Positions 14,201 to 27,591 of a stretch of 64,000 nt of DNA are shown here, piece by piece (the first letter of the stretch is position 1; each line of letters starts with the position of its first letter). Source of the DNA: Septoria linicola (taxonomy: Eukaryota > Ascomycota > Dothideomycetes > Mycosphaerellales > Mycosphaerellaceae). The notes below the pieces were generated by a model. The model did no database searches. It was not told the origin of the DNA and saw only the letters and a list, made by a program, of their open reading frames with translations. Location: NCBI GenBank assembly GCA_024114885.1, contig CP099427.1:1612001-1676000 (forward strand), given 5' to 3'. Both the position numbers and the translations under genes were made by a program.

Positions 14201-15288
14201 GGTACTTCTTTAATTCCTCTAGCTCCTTACCTAACTAGTAATATAGTAGCCTAAAAAGCGAAACGGTACCTAGACGTAGCTTAATCGTATACTCTACGCT
14301 ATCTACTAGCTTACTCCTTATCTCTTCTATCGAGTTTAGGACGTTAGAGAACTATTAGAACTTAGAGGGAAGAGGGTTAACCTCTTTACCTATCTTACTT
14401 ATTACTACTATATATATAGTTAGTATATACTTTAAGTCTTTAAAAAACTTATAGGCTTTCCTAACCTTAACGTTTTTAAAAGTATCGCTATAGGTCTACT
14501 TATCTAAGCCGCTATCGACTTATATACGATAAGTACGCCTCTATAGCCGACCTAAGATTATATTAGGGGTTAGTATATCGTAGGTATAAAAGATTACGCC
14601 TACTATACGCTCTACTCCTATAGAGTCTATAAGCTATACGCGTATATAGTATACGCTATAATAATACTCTAATTCTCTAGTAAATAAAGTAGCTAGGAGT
14701 AAGGTAGTATTAGTTCGAGCTATAATACTATATTATAAGATAAAGGATCTCGATACTACGTTAATATTAGTAGTATTATTAAAGAGGAATTAGGCTAGCT
14801 TAAGCCTATTCTACGCCTCGACTATACTTTCTAGATAAGTTATATTTACGACTTATACGAGGAGATATATATCGCTACTAAGCTCGGTATCTAGAGATTA
14901 TAGTCCTTCTCTAATACCTTCTCTTTTTTAGCGTCTCTATAGTAACCTTACGTACCGATAGCTTCTTACTATCGTCTCGAGCGCTTCGGTTAAAGTAGAT
15001 AGAATTAGTACTAATATACCTTTTCTACTTATAGCTATAGTATTCTAAATACTTATAGCCTATAATAGAGCGAGTAGAACCTTTGTCGCTAGAACGACGC
15101 GTATTATTCCCTTCTAGACTATCGTCGCGTCTACGTATAGGAGCGTCGCTTTCTATACGCTTATACTTCGAGTATATATCGCGCTCGCGGTCCCTATTAC
15201 TCTAGCTTCTACCCTAGTTATATCGTACGAGGATTACTCTATCGGCTTACTCTAGGCGCCTTACTAACGTAACTAAATTAGCGCGCTT
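11250..15288 (-). pseudogene. gypsy A pol: RT, RNase H, integrase, chromodomain-like tail
   Basis: Minus-strand degenerate translation shows a reverse transcriptase (about 14,200-13,770) with a VDYRGLN block and a YL(D/N)(D/N)ILIYS catalytic motif whose Asp pair is mutated, an RNase H (about 13,450-13,050), and an integrase core (about 12,350-11,950) with an SDRGS-F block. An LSKKL-KF-GPF-like tail follows (about 11,650-11,300). Numerous TAG/TAA codons make it non-functional. The Gag-coding part of A was separated to 26,568-27,419 by insertion of B. Confidence 0.85.
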
Positions 15289-15293
15289 ACTAG

Positions 15294-15735
15294 TATAGCG
15301 CGTAAACCTATAACTAACTTAGGGGTAGTAGTATATAAGTCTATATATAGGTCGTAGAGCCGGAGTCGGGCGATAGCCCTATATAGTAGTTAGTAGTAGG
15401 TATAGTAGGTAGATTAGCGGCGTACCTATAGCGCGTAGTCGCGGAGGTGTACGTTAGTAGCTATAGTAGGCCGTATAGGCTATAAGCCTATTAGGATCGT
15501 ATAGTAGCGGCGCTAGTAGAGAATAGGTAGGAAGTAGAATAAGTAGTTAAATAATACTATATTATATAATTACTAAGTAGTAACCTAAGTAGTCCTCTCT
15601 AACCTTAGTAGTAGTCGTATAAAGGATAATTCTCTCTAACCTCTATAGTAAGCTCGAAAATCGCTCTTATACGCCTAGGTAGTAGTAGCCGCTATAGGCC
15701 TACCTACTAGGTATAGGGACGCCTACTACGTTATA
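15294..15735 (-). repeat. 3' LTR of gypsy element B
   Basis: 442 bp, beginning TATAGCG and ending GTTATA, preceded by CTAG. It matches 26,122-26,563 except for C/T and G/A changes. Confidence 0.88.
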
Positions 15736-15759
15736 TCCTTCTCTCTATAGAAGTCTCGC

Positions 15760-18580
15760 TAGAGATATTAAAAACAATAGTATAGAGTATTATAGAAATA
15801 AGTTATCGTCTCTCCTAAACTTCTCTCTATACCTCCGTATCCCTATACCTTACTAGTCCTCGCGCTACTCTATTAGGCCTCTAGGGGCCGGACGGAATCT
15901 ATACCTAGCTACCTAGTTATTATTAGCCTACTCGAAGAGCTCTCCTATATCGGTAGTAGTAGAGAAGTTAGCTACTAGTCGCTTTATAAAATCCTTATTA
16001 TTAGCGTAGAAGCTAGTCTCTAGGAATATTATAGTCTCTAGGTCTTTAATATAGGCTATAAGGACGCGATAGTTATCTAGCGTAGTCTTATAGTAGGCCT
16101 CTAAACGAGTATAGAATACGTTAGTATAGTAGGTAATCTAGCCTATAGTATCGAAGACTACTATAGGATCGTCTTAGCGTCGTATACCTACGAGGGCCTA
16201 ACTAATATATATAGCTAGTATTAACTTATCTAAAGTAGAGAAGTAGTAGAGGATTACTCTATAGTAGTTAGAGTAGCTAGATAGCGAGGTATACCTAGGT
16301 ATAAGATCGTAGTAAGCGTCTCGTAGCTAAGAGTACGTACTAGAAGCTTCTCTAATCTCGAGGCGGTCGGTATCTAGGTCTACCTTATAAAACTAAAGTA
16401 GGATAGTTATCTACTTATCGACCTTGTTTTCCTTAGAGCTATATAGTAGTATAGGGGACGATACCCTAGCCTATCTCTACTTTACTAGTACTATAAACTA
16501 TCCCCTAGTATATTCCTAGGTAGGACTTAGTAGGTTAATATCTTTCTTCTATATATACTACTTTTTAATATCCTCTACGAAGCCCTTACTAAGTAATCCT
16601 CTATCTCCTAGTCTCTCTACCTATACTATAAAGACTCGTTAGTAGTATAGACCTTTAACTAATTTAGTATAATTAGTATAGGTCTTATTTATAAAGAAAA
16701 CCGTACTCTAAACTTACGATATACTATAGCCTCTAGCTATATTTATAATACTAAGGTCGATATACTAGAAACCCTTATAAGACTAATCGGACCTACTCTT
16801 CGTTAGTAGGTAGGTATACTTAGTATAGTATAGGTAGGAAACTAGGTTCGTAGCGTAATCTAGTTAGTAGTAGATATATATTATCTAGTATATAGGGTCC
16901 TAGCGAATTAACTACTAAATACTACTATAGAATATATTCCTATACTAGCCTATATTACGATTACTACTAATCTTACGTAGGTACTAGTCGTATATAGTAA
17001 ACTCCTTACTAATTAGGTCCTTAACCGGCTCTAGCTAACTAAATAAGTCGTACGTAACCGTACCTTCTCTAAAGTATACCTCTAGTACTACTTTCGGTAG
17101 CTTACCCTTATCTATAATATAGATAACTAGATTAGTATAGGTAAAGTATCTAGGTAGGTTATTAAATTTCGTTCCTTTAGTAGCTAAGTAACGTAGAGTA
17201 CTTAGAGTATCGCTAGGGTAGGCTACTTAGCGTTACGCTAAAAACTAATTTAGGTACTCTACTTAGAGTTTAACTAAATCCTAGATACGTACGTAGAGTC
17301 TAAATCTCTAAAATAGCGTCGGTTAGTCGACCTTACTATTCTTAAGGCCGAACGCCTCTCTAGTAGTATTTCGTAGGTACTAGAAGTAGAGACTATACTT
17401 GTTTAGGTTAATATCCTTTAAACCGTACTCTTTAACCTTTACGATAATAGGCGCTTCGAAGACCTATATCTTTAAGCCCTAGGTATTAATAGTAGCGTAG
17501 AGCGGGTAGTTCTATCTAATATCGTAGTAGTTATAGAGGTAAGGGCTACTACTAAGCGAGGAAGATAGGCCTAGGTCGCTAACCTTACTTAGACGCGAGT
17601 TAACGCTAGAGGTTTAGTAGCTTCTAATAGGTATAGGAGTAGACGCGCTACTTTCTATAGTTAAGTAGCGCTAATTTCTAGTCGAGCCTCTAAGGCTAGA
17701 CAGACCTACGAGAGTAGTAGTAGCTTTCTCGGCGTCTTCTTAGATCTTAGTAGCTACTCTCGTAACTCGAGGTAATACTACTACTAAAGAAGAGGCTCTC
17801 TCTCTACCTAAGAGCCTATCTATAGCTAGTAGAGGTATCTTAATAAGCTAGATAATCCTATCCTTGAACTATAGATTACGCTCCTTTATTAACTACTTTA
17901 CCTTATTACCTAAGGTATTAACCTACTAAACCTCCTCGCGTCCTTCTATACTCTTTAGCTTAACGAAGTCTAAGTCGATAGGATAGTGTTCTTTTAAACG
18001 ATTATTAGCTAGGTTAAAAAGGCGCTAAAGGATAGCCTTAGCGAGTAGGTATATAGTAGTATCTACGTTAAGCTTATTCGCTATAGCGCTACCTATATAG
18101 GCTAAGAAGTTCTTTACTATCTTTAAGTAATTCTCGAGATAGAGACGAATAGTTTTACTATTTCTATATCTTATACTCTACTCTGTCTCGATACGAGCGA
18201 AGGTATAGTTAATTACCTATTAGTCCTTTACTCTCTACTATATAGCGTTCTTAAAACTCGAGTTTAACTACTTTAACTCCTTATCCGAGGACTTCTTATT
18301 AATCTTCTTAATTCCTTCCTAGAGTAGGCGTACTATATTATATAGCCTAGAGAAGGCCTAGTCGTAGTAATTAATAATCTCTATCGCTACCGTATACCTC
18401 TCTACGTCGTCTTTAATTATAGCTATACTAGTAATAACGTCCTTAGTTCGTATAGTATTCTAGATAATATTTCTCGCCTAAATAGAGAGGCTATTTAGGC
18501 TATTTAGGTTAACGTTACCTAGTACTAATATAGTATAGGTACTAGCGCGATTACGCCTAGTAAATCGACTCGAGGTAGTA
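15760..18580 (-). pseudogene. extra RIP-killed coding region downstream of pol in element B
   Basis: Between integrase and 3' LTR the minus strand keeps a coherent frame over long stretches, for example 17,160 to 16,800 (TAG/TAA read as Gln/Trp). I recognise no domain. Most gypsy elements end soon after integrase, so this 2.8-kb region accounts for the unusual 11.3-kb length. It could be an additional ORF or a captured sequence. Confidence 0.4.
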
Positions 18581-18792
18581 GAAGTAGGAGGAGGTTATTA
18601 GTAGTACTAATAACTATTAGCGAGTAGTAGTAGGAAGTTAAGATTAAGAAGAAAGTAGAGAGGCGGCTAGTTATTTAAGTATCTAGTCCTATAGAGTAAA
18701 TAAAGATTCTAGAGAGTAGTAGGGTTAATAGAAAGTAAATCGCGACTAGAGTAAATAGGTAATAATAGTAAGTAATATAGGGTAGGTGAATA

Positions 18793-18861
18793 TAAAGTAA
18801 ACTAGTAAAGTAAACTAGTAAATACTTCGTAAAGTAAAGTAAAAAAGTAAAGTAAAGTAAT
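18793..18861. repeat. AAAGT-type simple repeat
   Basis: A low-complexity run built on AAAGT with ACTAGT interruptions, inside element B between integrase and the extra coding region. It lies in a purine-rich stretch (18,580-18,900) that may be an old polypurine or linker region. Confidence 0.7.
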
Positions 18862-18999
18862 CTACGAGGAAGGCGCGTATTATAAGTAAAATAAAGGAAA
18901 TTAATAAAGGAAACTATATATCTACGACGACTAGAAGCGGTAAGAGAGTTATATATAACTCTTCTCTCTCTTATCCTTCTTTCTCTTTCTTAGAACGGT

Positions 19000-21900
19000 T
19001 AAGTAGTATCTATATCGCGGCTAGTTAATCGTCTATATTATCGTCCTTACTACTACCTAGCGTAGCTAAGGCTTAATATCTAGATATACTCTTTAAAGAT
19101 TCCTTATTATATAACGTAGGTAATACTATACTATTAAGATCTTCTAAGATATAGGAAGTAGTACCTTTCTTATACTCTAAGACCCTATACGGCTCTCGCT
19201 ACTAGAAGGTAAGCTTATCCGATCGCGATATCTTAAGATCGTCTTAATAGATTATAACTAACTATTCTTTAGTAAACTTAGCGTAATCTACGTACCTAGA
19301 ATTATCGTAGCGGTCCTTAGCTTCTTCTTATATACGCGTCTATCGCTCTAAGATATTAGTCTCTATATCCTATATAGCCTTAAGTACTTTAGCCTAAAAG
19401 GTAATTAGCTCCTTATACGTACGAACCGATCTCTAATCCTTAACTCTAAAAGTATAGTATTCTAACTCGATAGGTAGTACTACCTCTCTACTAATTATTA
19501 ACTTAGTAGGAGTCTCGCTAGTACTACTATTATAAGTAGTACGCTCCGCCTATAGTATAGCTAGAAGGTATAGTACCTAAGCCTATAAACTACTCTTAGA
19601 TAACTTAGATAGGGTAGATAGGATAGTCTTATATCCTACCTCTATAATAGTAGCGCTCTATAGTTAGTAGATAGAAATCCTTAGCCTCTTTACGCTATAT
19701 ATAGTAAGAAGCGTAGAAACTTCTATACTATTATTAATATTAGTATTATCTAGTATAATCTTAAATAGAGCGCCCTATCGGTAGTATATATTCTTCTAAA
19801 GAAAGTCGGTAATCTACTTTATAGATATCTTCTTAGTAGTACTATCCTCTCGCGTAGTATAATAGTAGATCTTAGCCTCTAGCTATCGTAATACCCCTTC
19901 CCTAGTAATAATTAAGAACTCGCGCTTATCGATATAGACGCCGTCTATATACTAGCGCTCTTCTATAGTTTAGATTTATACCTCTACTATAGAGCTAGGT
20001 CGAGGTATACTATTCCTTAGATTATAGTCCTCGTACTAGTAGAAATATATAGCGTATTATATATATATACTATCCTACTAGTACTTCGACCTAAGGATAT
20101 AGTATATAGAATCGGCGTTCCTATAACTACTAGACTTATAGATCTCCTTAACGATTAGCTTCTATATCGTGTCGTCTTTAATAACTCTCTACTAAGGAGC
20201 CTATCTATATAGCTACTAGTATAGCTTCTTATCGATAACTAAGAACTTCCTAGCTATCTTACTAAAGTAATAGTATTCCGACTTAGATATATAATCCGAG
20301 CGTCTCCTACGAAGTAGGATAAAGGCGACGGCCTTAGCCTAGTACTTCTATATACCTAGGTCGCTATTAATATCCTCCTAGAAGATAGAATCGATATTAT
20401 CTCTATTAGGCTCTCGGAGCTAGATAGAAATCCTAGACGTATATACCTAGAAGAAGGCCTTATCTACGAGAGCTTCCTTATCCTTATCTTCTATAATATT
20501 ATCCTTAGTACTAGCTAGCCTCCTAGATAGCGTATCGAGACTAGTATACCTCCTACCTAGAACGTATCTAACTTTAAACGTAAAGAGTCGGATCTACGCG
20601 ATCTATCGCGTAACTATAGTATTAGGCAAATCCGTAGCTCCTTTATTAAGCTAGTAAACGAGCGTATTAGTATCTACTTTAAGAATAAAGTATACTCTAA
20701 ATAGCTAAGGCTTTAACTTAGTAAGTACCTTCTTAACTCTAAGACATTCCTTCTTATTAGCGCTATACCCTCTCTAGGTAGTATTCTACGTACTACTCTC
20801 GTACCTAGCTAGGCACCTTTATCTATTAACTACCTATATAAGGATCGCTCCCTATCCGATCTTACTAGTATCTATAGCTACGATAATCTCGCTAGCTACC
20901 TTATTATAGTTAATAGCTACTAAGGTAGGAGCCTAGATTAGATAACGGACGTAGGTCTACTTCGCCTCCTTATAAATAGACGTCTAGACGAATTCCTCGT
21001 CCTTCTTTATAAGCCTATATAGCGAGATCGTTATAGTAGTAAAACCTAGGATCTAAATACGGAAGTAGATAACTATACTAACAAAAACACGTACTTCCTT
21101 CTAATTAGTTAGCGTCGGCTAGTTAACTAGATTAGCTACTCGTATAGTATCTAGATAGCGCTCTACAGTATCGGTAATATATCCTACTACCTTGATCCTT
21201 AGTATTAGAATTTGTAACTTCTTGACTATAATAGTTATACCTATACGCTTAATATCTATAATTACTATATTAAGGTTAATAATATACTCTATAATATACC
21301 TACGGAGGCCTAGTTCTAACTCCTTATTATTATAAGTAGTCTTTAGACCCTTAACTCTAAAATTATTAAGGAATAGTAGTACTCTATAGGATAGGTAATT
21401 AAACAGTATATAGTTAACTATATAGATAAACTAGGTAACAGAATTAGTCGCCTCTTACGGAATAGTTATTATCTAAAGTAATCTAAAGGCGTAGTCGAAT
21501 CTAGTAAGGTCCCTACTCTCTAGGTCTAATAGAACTTAGTTATAGCTAGAGAAGATATCGAGTATACTAGCTACCTAGTAACTAGTAAAATACTTAGAAA
21601 ATAAGTCTATATTAGGAGGTAGGTACGTATCTCTAATCGTGACCTTATTAATTAACTATATATCGTTAATTAGACGATACGAACCTATATCCTTCTTAGT
21701 AACTAGAAAGTATAGATTACGATAGGCCTTATAGCTAAACTCTAGAGTTCCTATATCTAGACGCTTCTATAGTATCTACTCTACTATAGTACGAAGAGAT
21801 AGGTTTAAGTAGAATCCTAGGTATTACTATAGTATATACTCTACTATATAGATTATATAAGAAGGAGCTACCTTAGGACAGACTCGCTCGAGATAAGCGA

Positions 21901-23200
21901 ACCTAGTCGCTAGTACTACCTCTTAGTTAAAGAGTATCTCCTCTAGTATCTAGCGCTCTCTAGGTTATAGTTCTACGCTAGTAGTAATACCTACTATTAC
22001 TTCTAGAGTTAACCTACTCGCCTTTAGTAGGTTAGAGAACTTCTTAATAAGGTACTTACTATCGAACGGGCCTATACCTAGTAGTAGTTTACTTTCCCGC
22101 GCTAGCTACTCCTACTTCTAGCGATAGTTACTACTAGCGCTACTACCGTCTATCTAATTTACGCTTAGGTCTATAGGCTTGACCTTATTTGCCTTACGCT
22201 TATATATAGTAAAGGCTCGAACCTTTAGGTAGGGATTCTATAGATAGTAGTATATAGAAGTATAATATATCCTAATATAGCTAGCCTACCTATTATATTC
22301 TACTACTATAAGGATCGTATTATCTAGAAGGTTATCGCCTCCGTCCTCGATCGTAGCGGATAACTAATCGTCGCTCTAGGTATCGAGATCTTAGTCTAGC
22401 TCTAGAAGCTAGATAGAATCGAGGCGTCCTATTAGGCCTAGTCTTCTTACTCTTACTAGAGCCGTATAGTAGGCGGATATTATAGTAGCTAGCCTAAGTC
22501 TACCTACTATTTTAAAGCGCTATCTTTACTAAGAAACTTATTAACGGTCTAGTATCCCTAGGTCTCGACTATACTTATAAAGGTAACCGACTCGCTATTC
22601 CTATAATAGATAGTACCCTCCTAAGTACTATCGTCGTAGTTCTTAGACTATAGGCGGACCTTTATCGCCTACGCTCTACCTAAGAGGACTAGTACTAGTT
22701 CGGCGTCCTTAGAAGGTACTAAGATAAAGACTAGTATTACGTACTTAACGCCGAAAACGTTAACGTTTACTTTCTTATAGATACCTACTATCTAAGCTAG
22801 ATCTCCTATAGTAGATAGGTTAATCTCTAGAATATCTATCTAAATAGCTAATCTATATCTTCTAGCTACTACTCGGTCTATTACTATAGATTTAGTACCT
22901 TTATCGATTAAGCTATCCTTAGTACTAAGCTTACTATTTAACTAAATATCTACCTAGATTAGAGGCGCTACGAGGACGTCTCGAGTAACGCTAGATAGGT
23001 CGACTACTACTAATTACTTATATAGCTCCTCCTATAGATTAGCCTTACTAGTATATACTATAACACTTCTATTAATAGCGACTATATTATATCTCGCGTA
23101 AGGTTTATACTAGCCTTTAGGTACTAATTCCCTAAGAAGAGAACATACTTAGTATAGTAGTAACCTCTATCCCTATATCTTAGTAGGTAGCCTATTATTA
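19000..23200 (-). pseudogene. gypsy B pol: protease, RT, RNase H, integrase
   Basis: Minus-strand translation shows a retroviral-type protease with a DSLID-G block (about 22,950-22,870) and a reverse transcriptase with AYRN-FFLV, YRLIND, NKVTIRD, LPPNID and LDIFSSYNQ-like blocks (about 21,740-21,480). RNase H and integrase regions follow towards 19,000. The pattern is that of fungal gypsy elements and differs from element A. RIP stops occur throughout. Confidence 0.78.
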
Positions 23201-26121
23201 AAGTATTAGCTAAGTTCTATACTAGCTATATAGACATCTATAGTTTAGCGAGTAAGAGCTTCCTATAACTCGTCGTTATCTGTATAGATAGAAGCCTATA
23301 GTCCTTTAAGCGATAGCTTAATATCTCTAAGTATAATATACTTAGTAAGCGTAATAGGAAATAGGGTCTATAATAGACGACGTAGTAGCTTTATCTCTAG
23401 CTTCTAAGCTCTTAGAGCTATATTATCCTCTACGCGTATCTTAGACCTTACTTAGTTATCTAGCCTCTACTTCTTAGAGGCTTTCTTCGTTTTACGAATA
23501 GGAGACGTAACCGGAGTAGGTTCCTTGTCTTCTATATCCTCGTTAATATAGTCTATAGTACTATCTTCTAACGTCTAAGACCTAGTAGTATCTTACCGCT
23601 ACTAATCCTCTTCGTTTACTTTATCGACTAAGTCGTCGTATATATCCTTAAGCCTTTCCTTACGAAGGCTATATCTAGTCAGCCTACGAGTATACGTAGT
23701 ATTACGCTAAGCCTAAATTCTTCCTTTAAGTACCTTCTCTTAAGACTTCTAGATTATAGGTACTAGCGCTCGCTTCTCGGCCTCCTTAGCCTTACTTTTA
23801 CTAATCTACGCTATATTAGCGTAGATAGGCGCGTCCTTATCTTCTAAATCCTTAACTCTAGTATGTCTCCTATTAAGATCCTACTCTATAAAGTATACTT
23901 TAGGCCTAGGAATACTAATAATCTACGTAGATCGCGCGTAGTTAACCTATACGACCTTTAGCGCGCCTATCTAGGTAGTTAGGCTCCTAGAGCTAGATAG
24001 CTTTAATAGTATAGCGGGCGTATTCTAGTAATCTAAGGTACTACGAGGTATCTAATCGGAGCTTTTCTTAATAGAACCTAGAACTACTTACGTTACGTCG
24101 TAGCTAGTCTACTATTAACGCTACTTATCGCTTACTAGGTAGTCTAGGTACTCTACGGCCCGGCCTTCTATCCTATAAAGACGTAACGCCTAGTTAATAT
24201 AGAAGATCTAAGGCGTTATCCTATCCTATTTTAGATACTAGATTATAATAACCTTACCGTTTATACCTATAACTATTAACCTCTTATTACTATTACGAGT
24301 TAACTATCCTTACGTAATTATATACTCGATTAATAAGTAGAAGTTAGCTATATAGCCTAATCTATAGTAGATATAGTAGCGACCTTTTATATACTTCGCG
24401 ACCTATAGCGAAATATACTCTAAGTACGCTCTAATCGTTATAGCCTACTATTACTATTAGTTACTATTATCTTAGATAGTAGGCGATATATATTACCTAG
24501 TAGGTTAGATAGGCGTAGAGGCTAAGCTATGTCTACTCTTCTACTTTAGGAGTATTAGGTTATTAATAGTTAACTTATTAAAGTTATAGACTAGGTCGTT
24601 ATTAGTCTATATTAGTCTAACTATAACTTCTATAGCTTCTATAGGTCGGCCTTCTATAATAGACTTCTATAAGGACTTAAGTTAACTATAGTTACGAGCC
24701 TACTCTATCTAGAAACTATCTTCTCCTTTAATAAGGTCCTTAGCTAACTTAAAGATCTTCTCGAATAGTTTATAGGTCTCTAGCTTATATAGATAGATTC
24801 TATACTTAGTATAGAGTTTCTTAGATATCGCTACTAGTACTCTATTTAGTAAGAGCCTTAATCTCTTATACTTACTTATATCTTCTAGGTTAATAAAGTC
24901 CGAAGTAAGATAGAACTAGCGAAGGAACTCTTTTAAATTATTATCTTCTACCTTCCTCTTTTAGTAGAGCTACTCTAGGTACTTCCTAGACTAAATAAAA
25001 TAGTAGGTATTACTCTTAATAAAGTAATTAAGGAAGGTAGTCTCGAATATCTTCTATAACTTATACTCTAAACGCCGAATCTCTAGACGTAGTATAATAT
25101 AGTAGTTAATAATAAGGCGCTTAATAGTGTCCTCGTACGAAGGCTCCTAGAGACTATAGTACTTACTAATTAACTTAAACTACTCTAGAAACTTAGTAGT
25201 ATTTTCTCTAGTAAAGTAGTAGTTTTAGTTAGTACCTAGTATAGGTAGCTTTAGTTTATTCGCTTCGAGGACTTACTATAAGAGAGAAGCGAACTCTAGC
25301 TAGGTGCCTATTATAGGTTACTAAATAGGTCCTAACTAAGCTAGCTATCCTCGAGTATCGATATATCCTTCTACTAGAACGCTATCTATAGACTAGCTAT
25401 TTACCTTAGTATTATTAGAGATCTAGCCTTCTATAGGAGAAGATATAATAGGCTAGTTACTTTAGAAATAGTAGCTTATAGTAAGTTAGGTAAGGTAGTA
25501 ATAGTCGTATTTATCTACCTCTTCTATAGATATAAAAAACAAGTTACTCCTTTAGCCTATAGGTTAAAAGGATCTAAGGACTTAATATATAGCGCTCTAG
25601 CGCGCTTAATTCCTTATTAGGCCTCTAGAGGCTAGACTATCTACGCTAGAGGCGTACGTTAGGTAATTTTAACTAAGCTAGTAACTCTAACTATTTCTCT
25701 AACTTTCTTAATATCCTCCGTCCTAGTATAGATATTAAGAATAAATCTTTTATAGCTCTTAGGAAATAGCTACCTTATAGGTAATCTATAGTAGCTCCTT
25801 TCTAGTTAACTAATAATTCTAATTTCCTTAGGTAATTCGAGGCCTAGCGCCTCTCCTTAGCTAGTTTTTTAGTATTAAATATATACCCGTATACGTTTAT
25901 AGCCTACGCTATATAGAGTCGGTCGTTACCTTTCCTACGCGCTAGTACTATAGTAGTTCCTAAGGCGTTTCTTTATTCTATCTATAATCCTTATAGTACT
26001 ATATCTTTCTATATAATAAGTTCTTACGCTAAGGCTACGTTATCTTAGACGTATTACGTACGATATAGCGCGACTTCTAGTTCCTTATAAAGTATATAGT
26101 AGCCTTACCTTTAGCTCCTTA

Positions 26122-26563
26122 TATAGCGTATAAACCTATAACTAACTTAGAGGTAGTAGTATATAAGTCTATACGTAGGTCGTAGAGCTAGAGTTAGGCG
26201 ATAGCTCTACGTAGTAGTTAGTAGTAGGTATAGTAGGTAGATTAGTAGCGTACCTATAGCGCGTAGTCGTAGAGGTGTACGTTAGTAGCTATAGTAGGCT
26301 ATATAGGCTATAAGCCTATTAGAATTACGTAGTAGTAGCGCTAGTAGAGAATAGGTAGGAAGTAGAATAAGTAGTCGAATAATACTATATTATATAATCG
26401 CTAAGTAGTAACCTAAGTAGTCCTCTCTAACCTTAGTAGTAGTCGTATAAAGGATAATTCTCTCTAACCTCTATAGTAAGCTTGAAAATCGCTCTTATAC
26501 GCCTAGGTAGTAGTAGCTACTATAGGCTCGCCTACTAGGTATAGGGACGCCTACTATGTTATA
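26122..26563 (-). repeat. 5' LTR of gypsy element B
   Basis: 442 bp, the same length as its partner, followed by CTAG. It lies next to the Gag-coding end of the element on the minus strand. Confidence 0.88.
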
Positions 26564-27419
26564 CTAGGTACGGTATAATTCTTAATAATCTCTCGTCGAA
26601 GCGCTAGCTTTAACTTTATAAGGAGCTAGTATACTAGCTACGCTTCGCTATAGTCGCCTAGTTAAGACTCTAAGTAGCCTAGCTCTATAGCGAACTAGCG
26701 TACCTCTTAGCCCTTACCCTATTAGGCCTTCTTATACTCGACTATTATAAGGATCGTACGATTCGCCTAATCTCTAATAACGTTATAGATAAAGTACTTA
26801 AACTTAGTCTAAGTATAGTCTAGAGGTATTACCTTAGAGTGTTCGTTATACTAGGTCTCTTATACCTTACCTACGAGCTATATAATACTATATAGGACCT
26901 TCGAATCCTTTATAACAAACTCTTATAGACTATTAAAGAAGATTACTTCGAGACTATAAATAAACTCTCTTACCTCTTAGACTATCTCGCTTTAGAAAAT
27001 ATAAGGTTCTCTAACTTTAGGACCTTTATATCGCGTATACGACGCGCTATCGTAAAGTATACTACCTATAATACTAGTAGTAGCGTTATCTTTAGAGTCG
27101 CTAATATTAAGAGTACTAAGAGTACTTAAGGATAGAGATTCTAACTCTATAAGGAGCCGATTATTCTCTCGTCGTAGAGCGCGTACCTCTAAGCGACGAT
27201 ATAGTTCCTAGTTCTTAGCTTCGAGCTATATACGCTCTACCTATATACTATCTTTAGTTATACTAGTAGACTTCTACTCCTAAACCTTATTAATATCTAT
27301 AAGATTACCTTAATTATCTACTTTACCTATTACGAGCCCTAGTAGCGCTATACCTATATTACGTTAGAGAGCTATAGGCCTCTATAGATTACTACTTTTA
27401 GAAGAAGAAGAATTAGAAT

Positions 27420-27591
27420 TATAAAAGGAGTATATAGTAATATATAGAGCGCCTTCCTAATAAGACTATTAGAATATTATAAGACTAATTCTTACCTCCT
27501 TTTAGATATATACGTATACTATAATTATACTATACGCTAAGCCTACGAGCCTAAGGTAGGTCTTAGCCTTCGACCTTACCTAGCTCTTATA
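27420..27591 (-). repeat. 5' LTR of gypsy element A
   Basis: 172 bp, the same length as the left copy, followed by the target duplication CTATT. Several differences from the left copy are adjacent CG-to-TA pairs, which points to mutation after insertion. Confidence 0.9.

Larger units (their letters stand above)
15294..26563 (-). mobile_element. Ty3/gypsy LTR retrotransposon B, nested in element A
   Basis: Two direct repeats of exactly 442 bp bound 11.27 kb. The flanks show CTAG (5 bp, ACTAG, if the last LTR base is shared) at 15,290-15,293 and 26,564-26,567. LTR differences are transitions. Domains read on the minus strand: Gag-like region (about 26,000-23,300), aspartic protease (about 22,950), RT (about 21,950-21,400), RNase H (about 21,050-20,600), integrase (about 20,400-19,000). 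A further 2.8 kb lies before the 3' LTR. It is the youngest insertion of the nest. Confidence 0.88.
9642..27591 (-). mobile_element. Ty3/gypsy LTR retrotransposon A, nested in copia D
   Basis: Direct repeats of exactly 172 bp bound the insertion, and CTATT is duplicated at 9,637-9,641 and 27,592-27,596, a 5-bp target-site duplication. LTR ends read TA...TA, as expected for TG...CA after RIP. Pol lies on the minus strand, so the 5' LTR is the right-hand copy. Without the nested element B and its duplication the element is about 6.7 kb, a normal size for fungal gypsy elements. A purine-rich tract, read on the minus strand, abuts the left (3') LTR. Confidence 0.9.
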
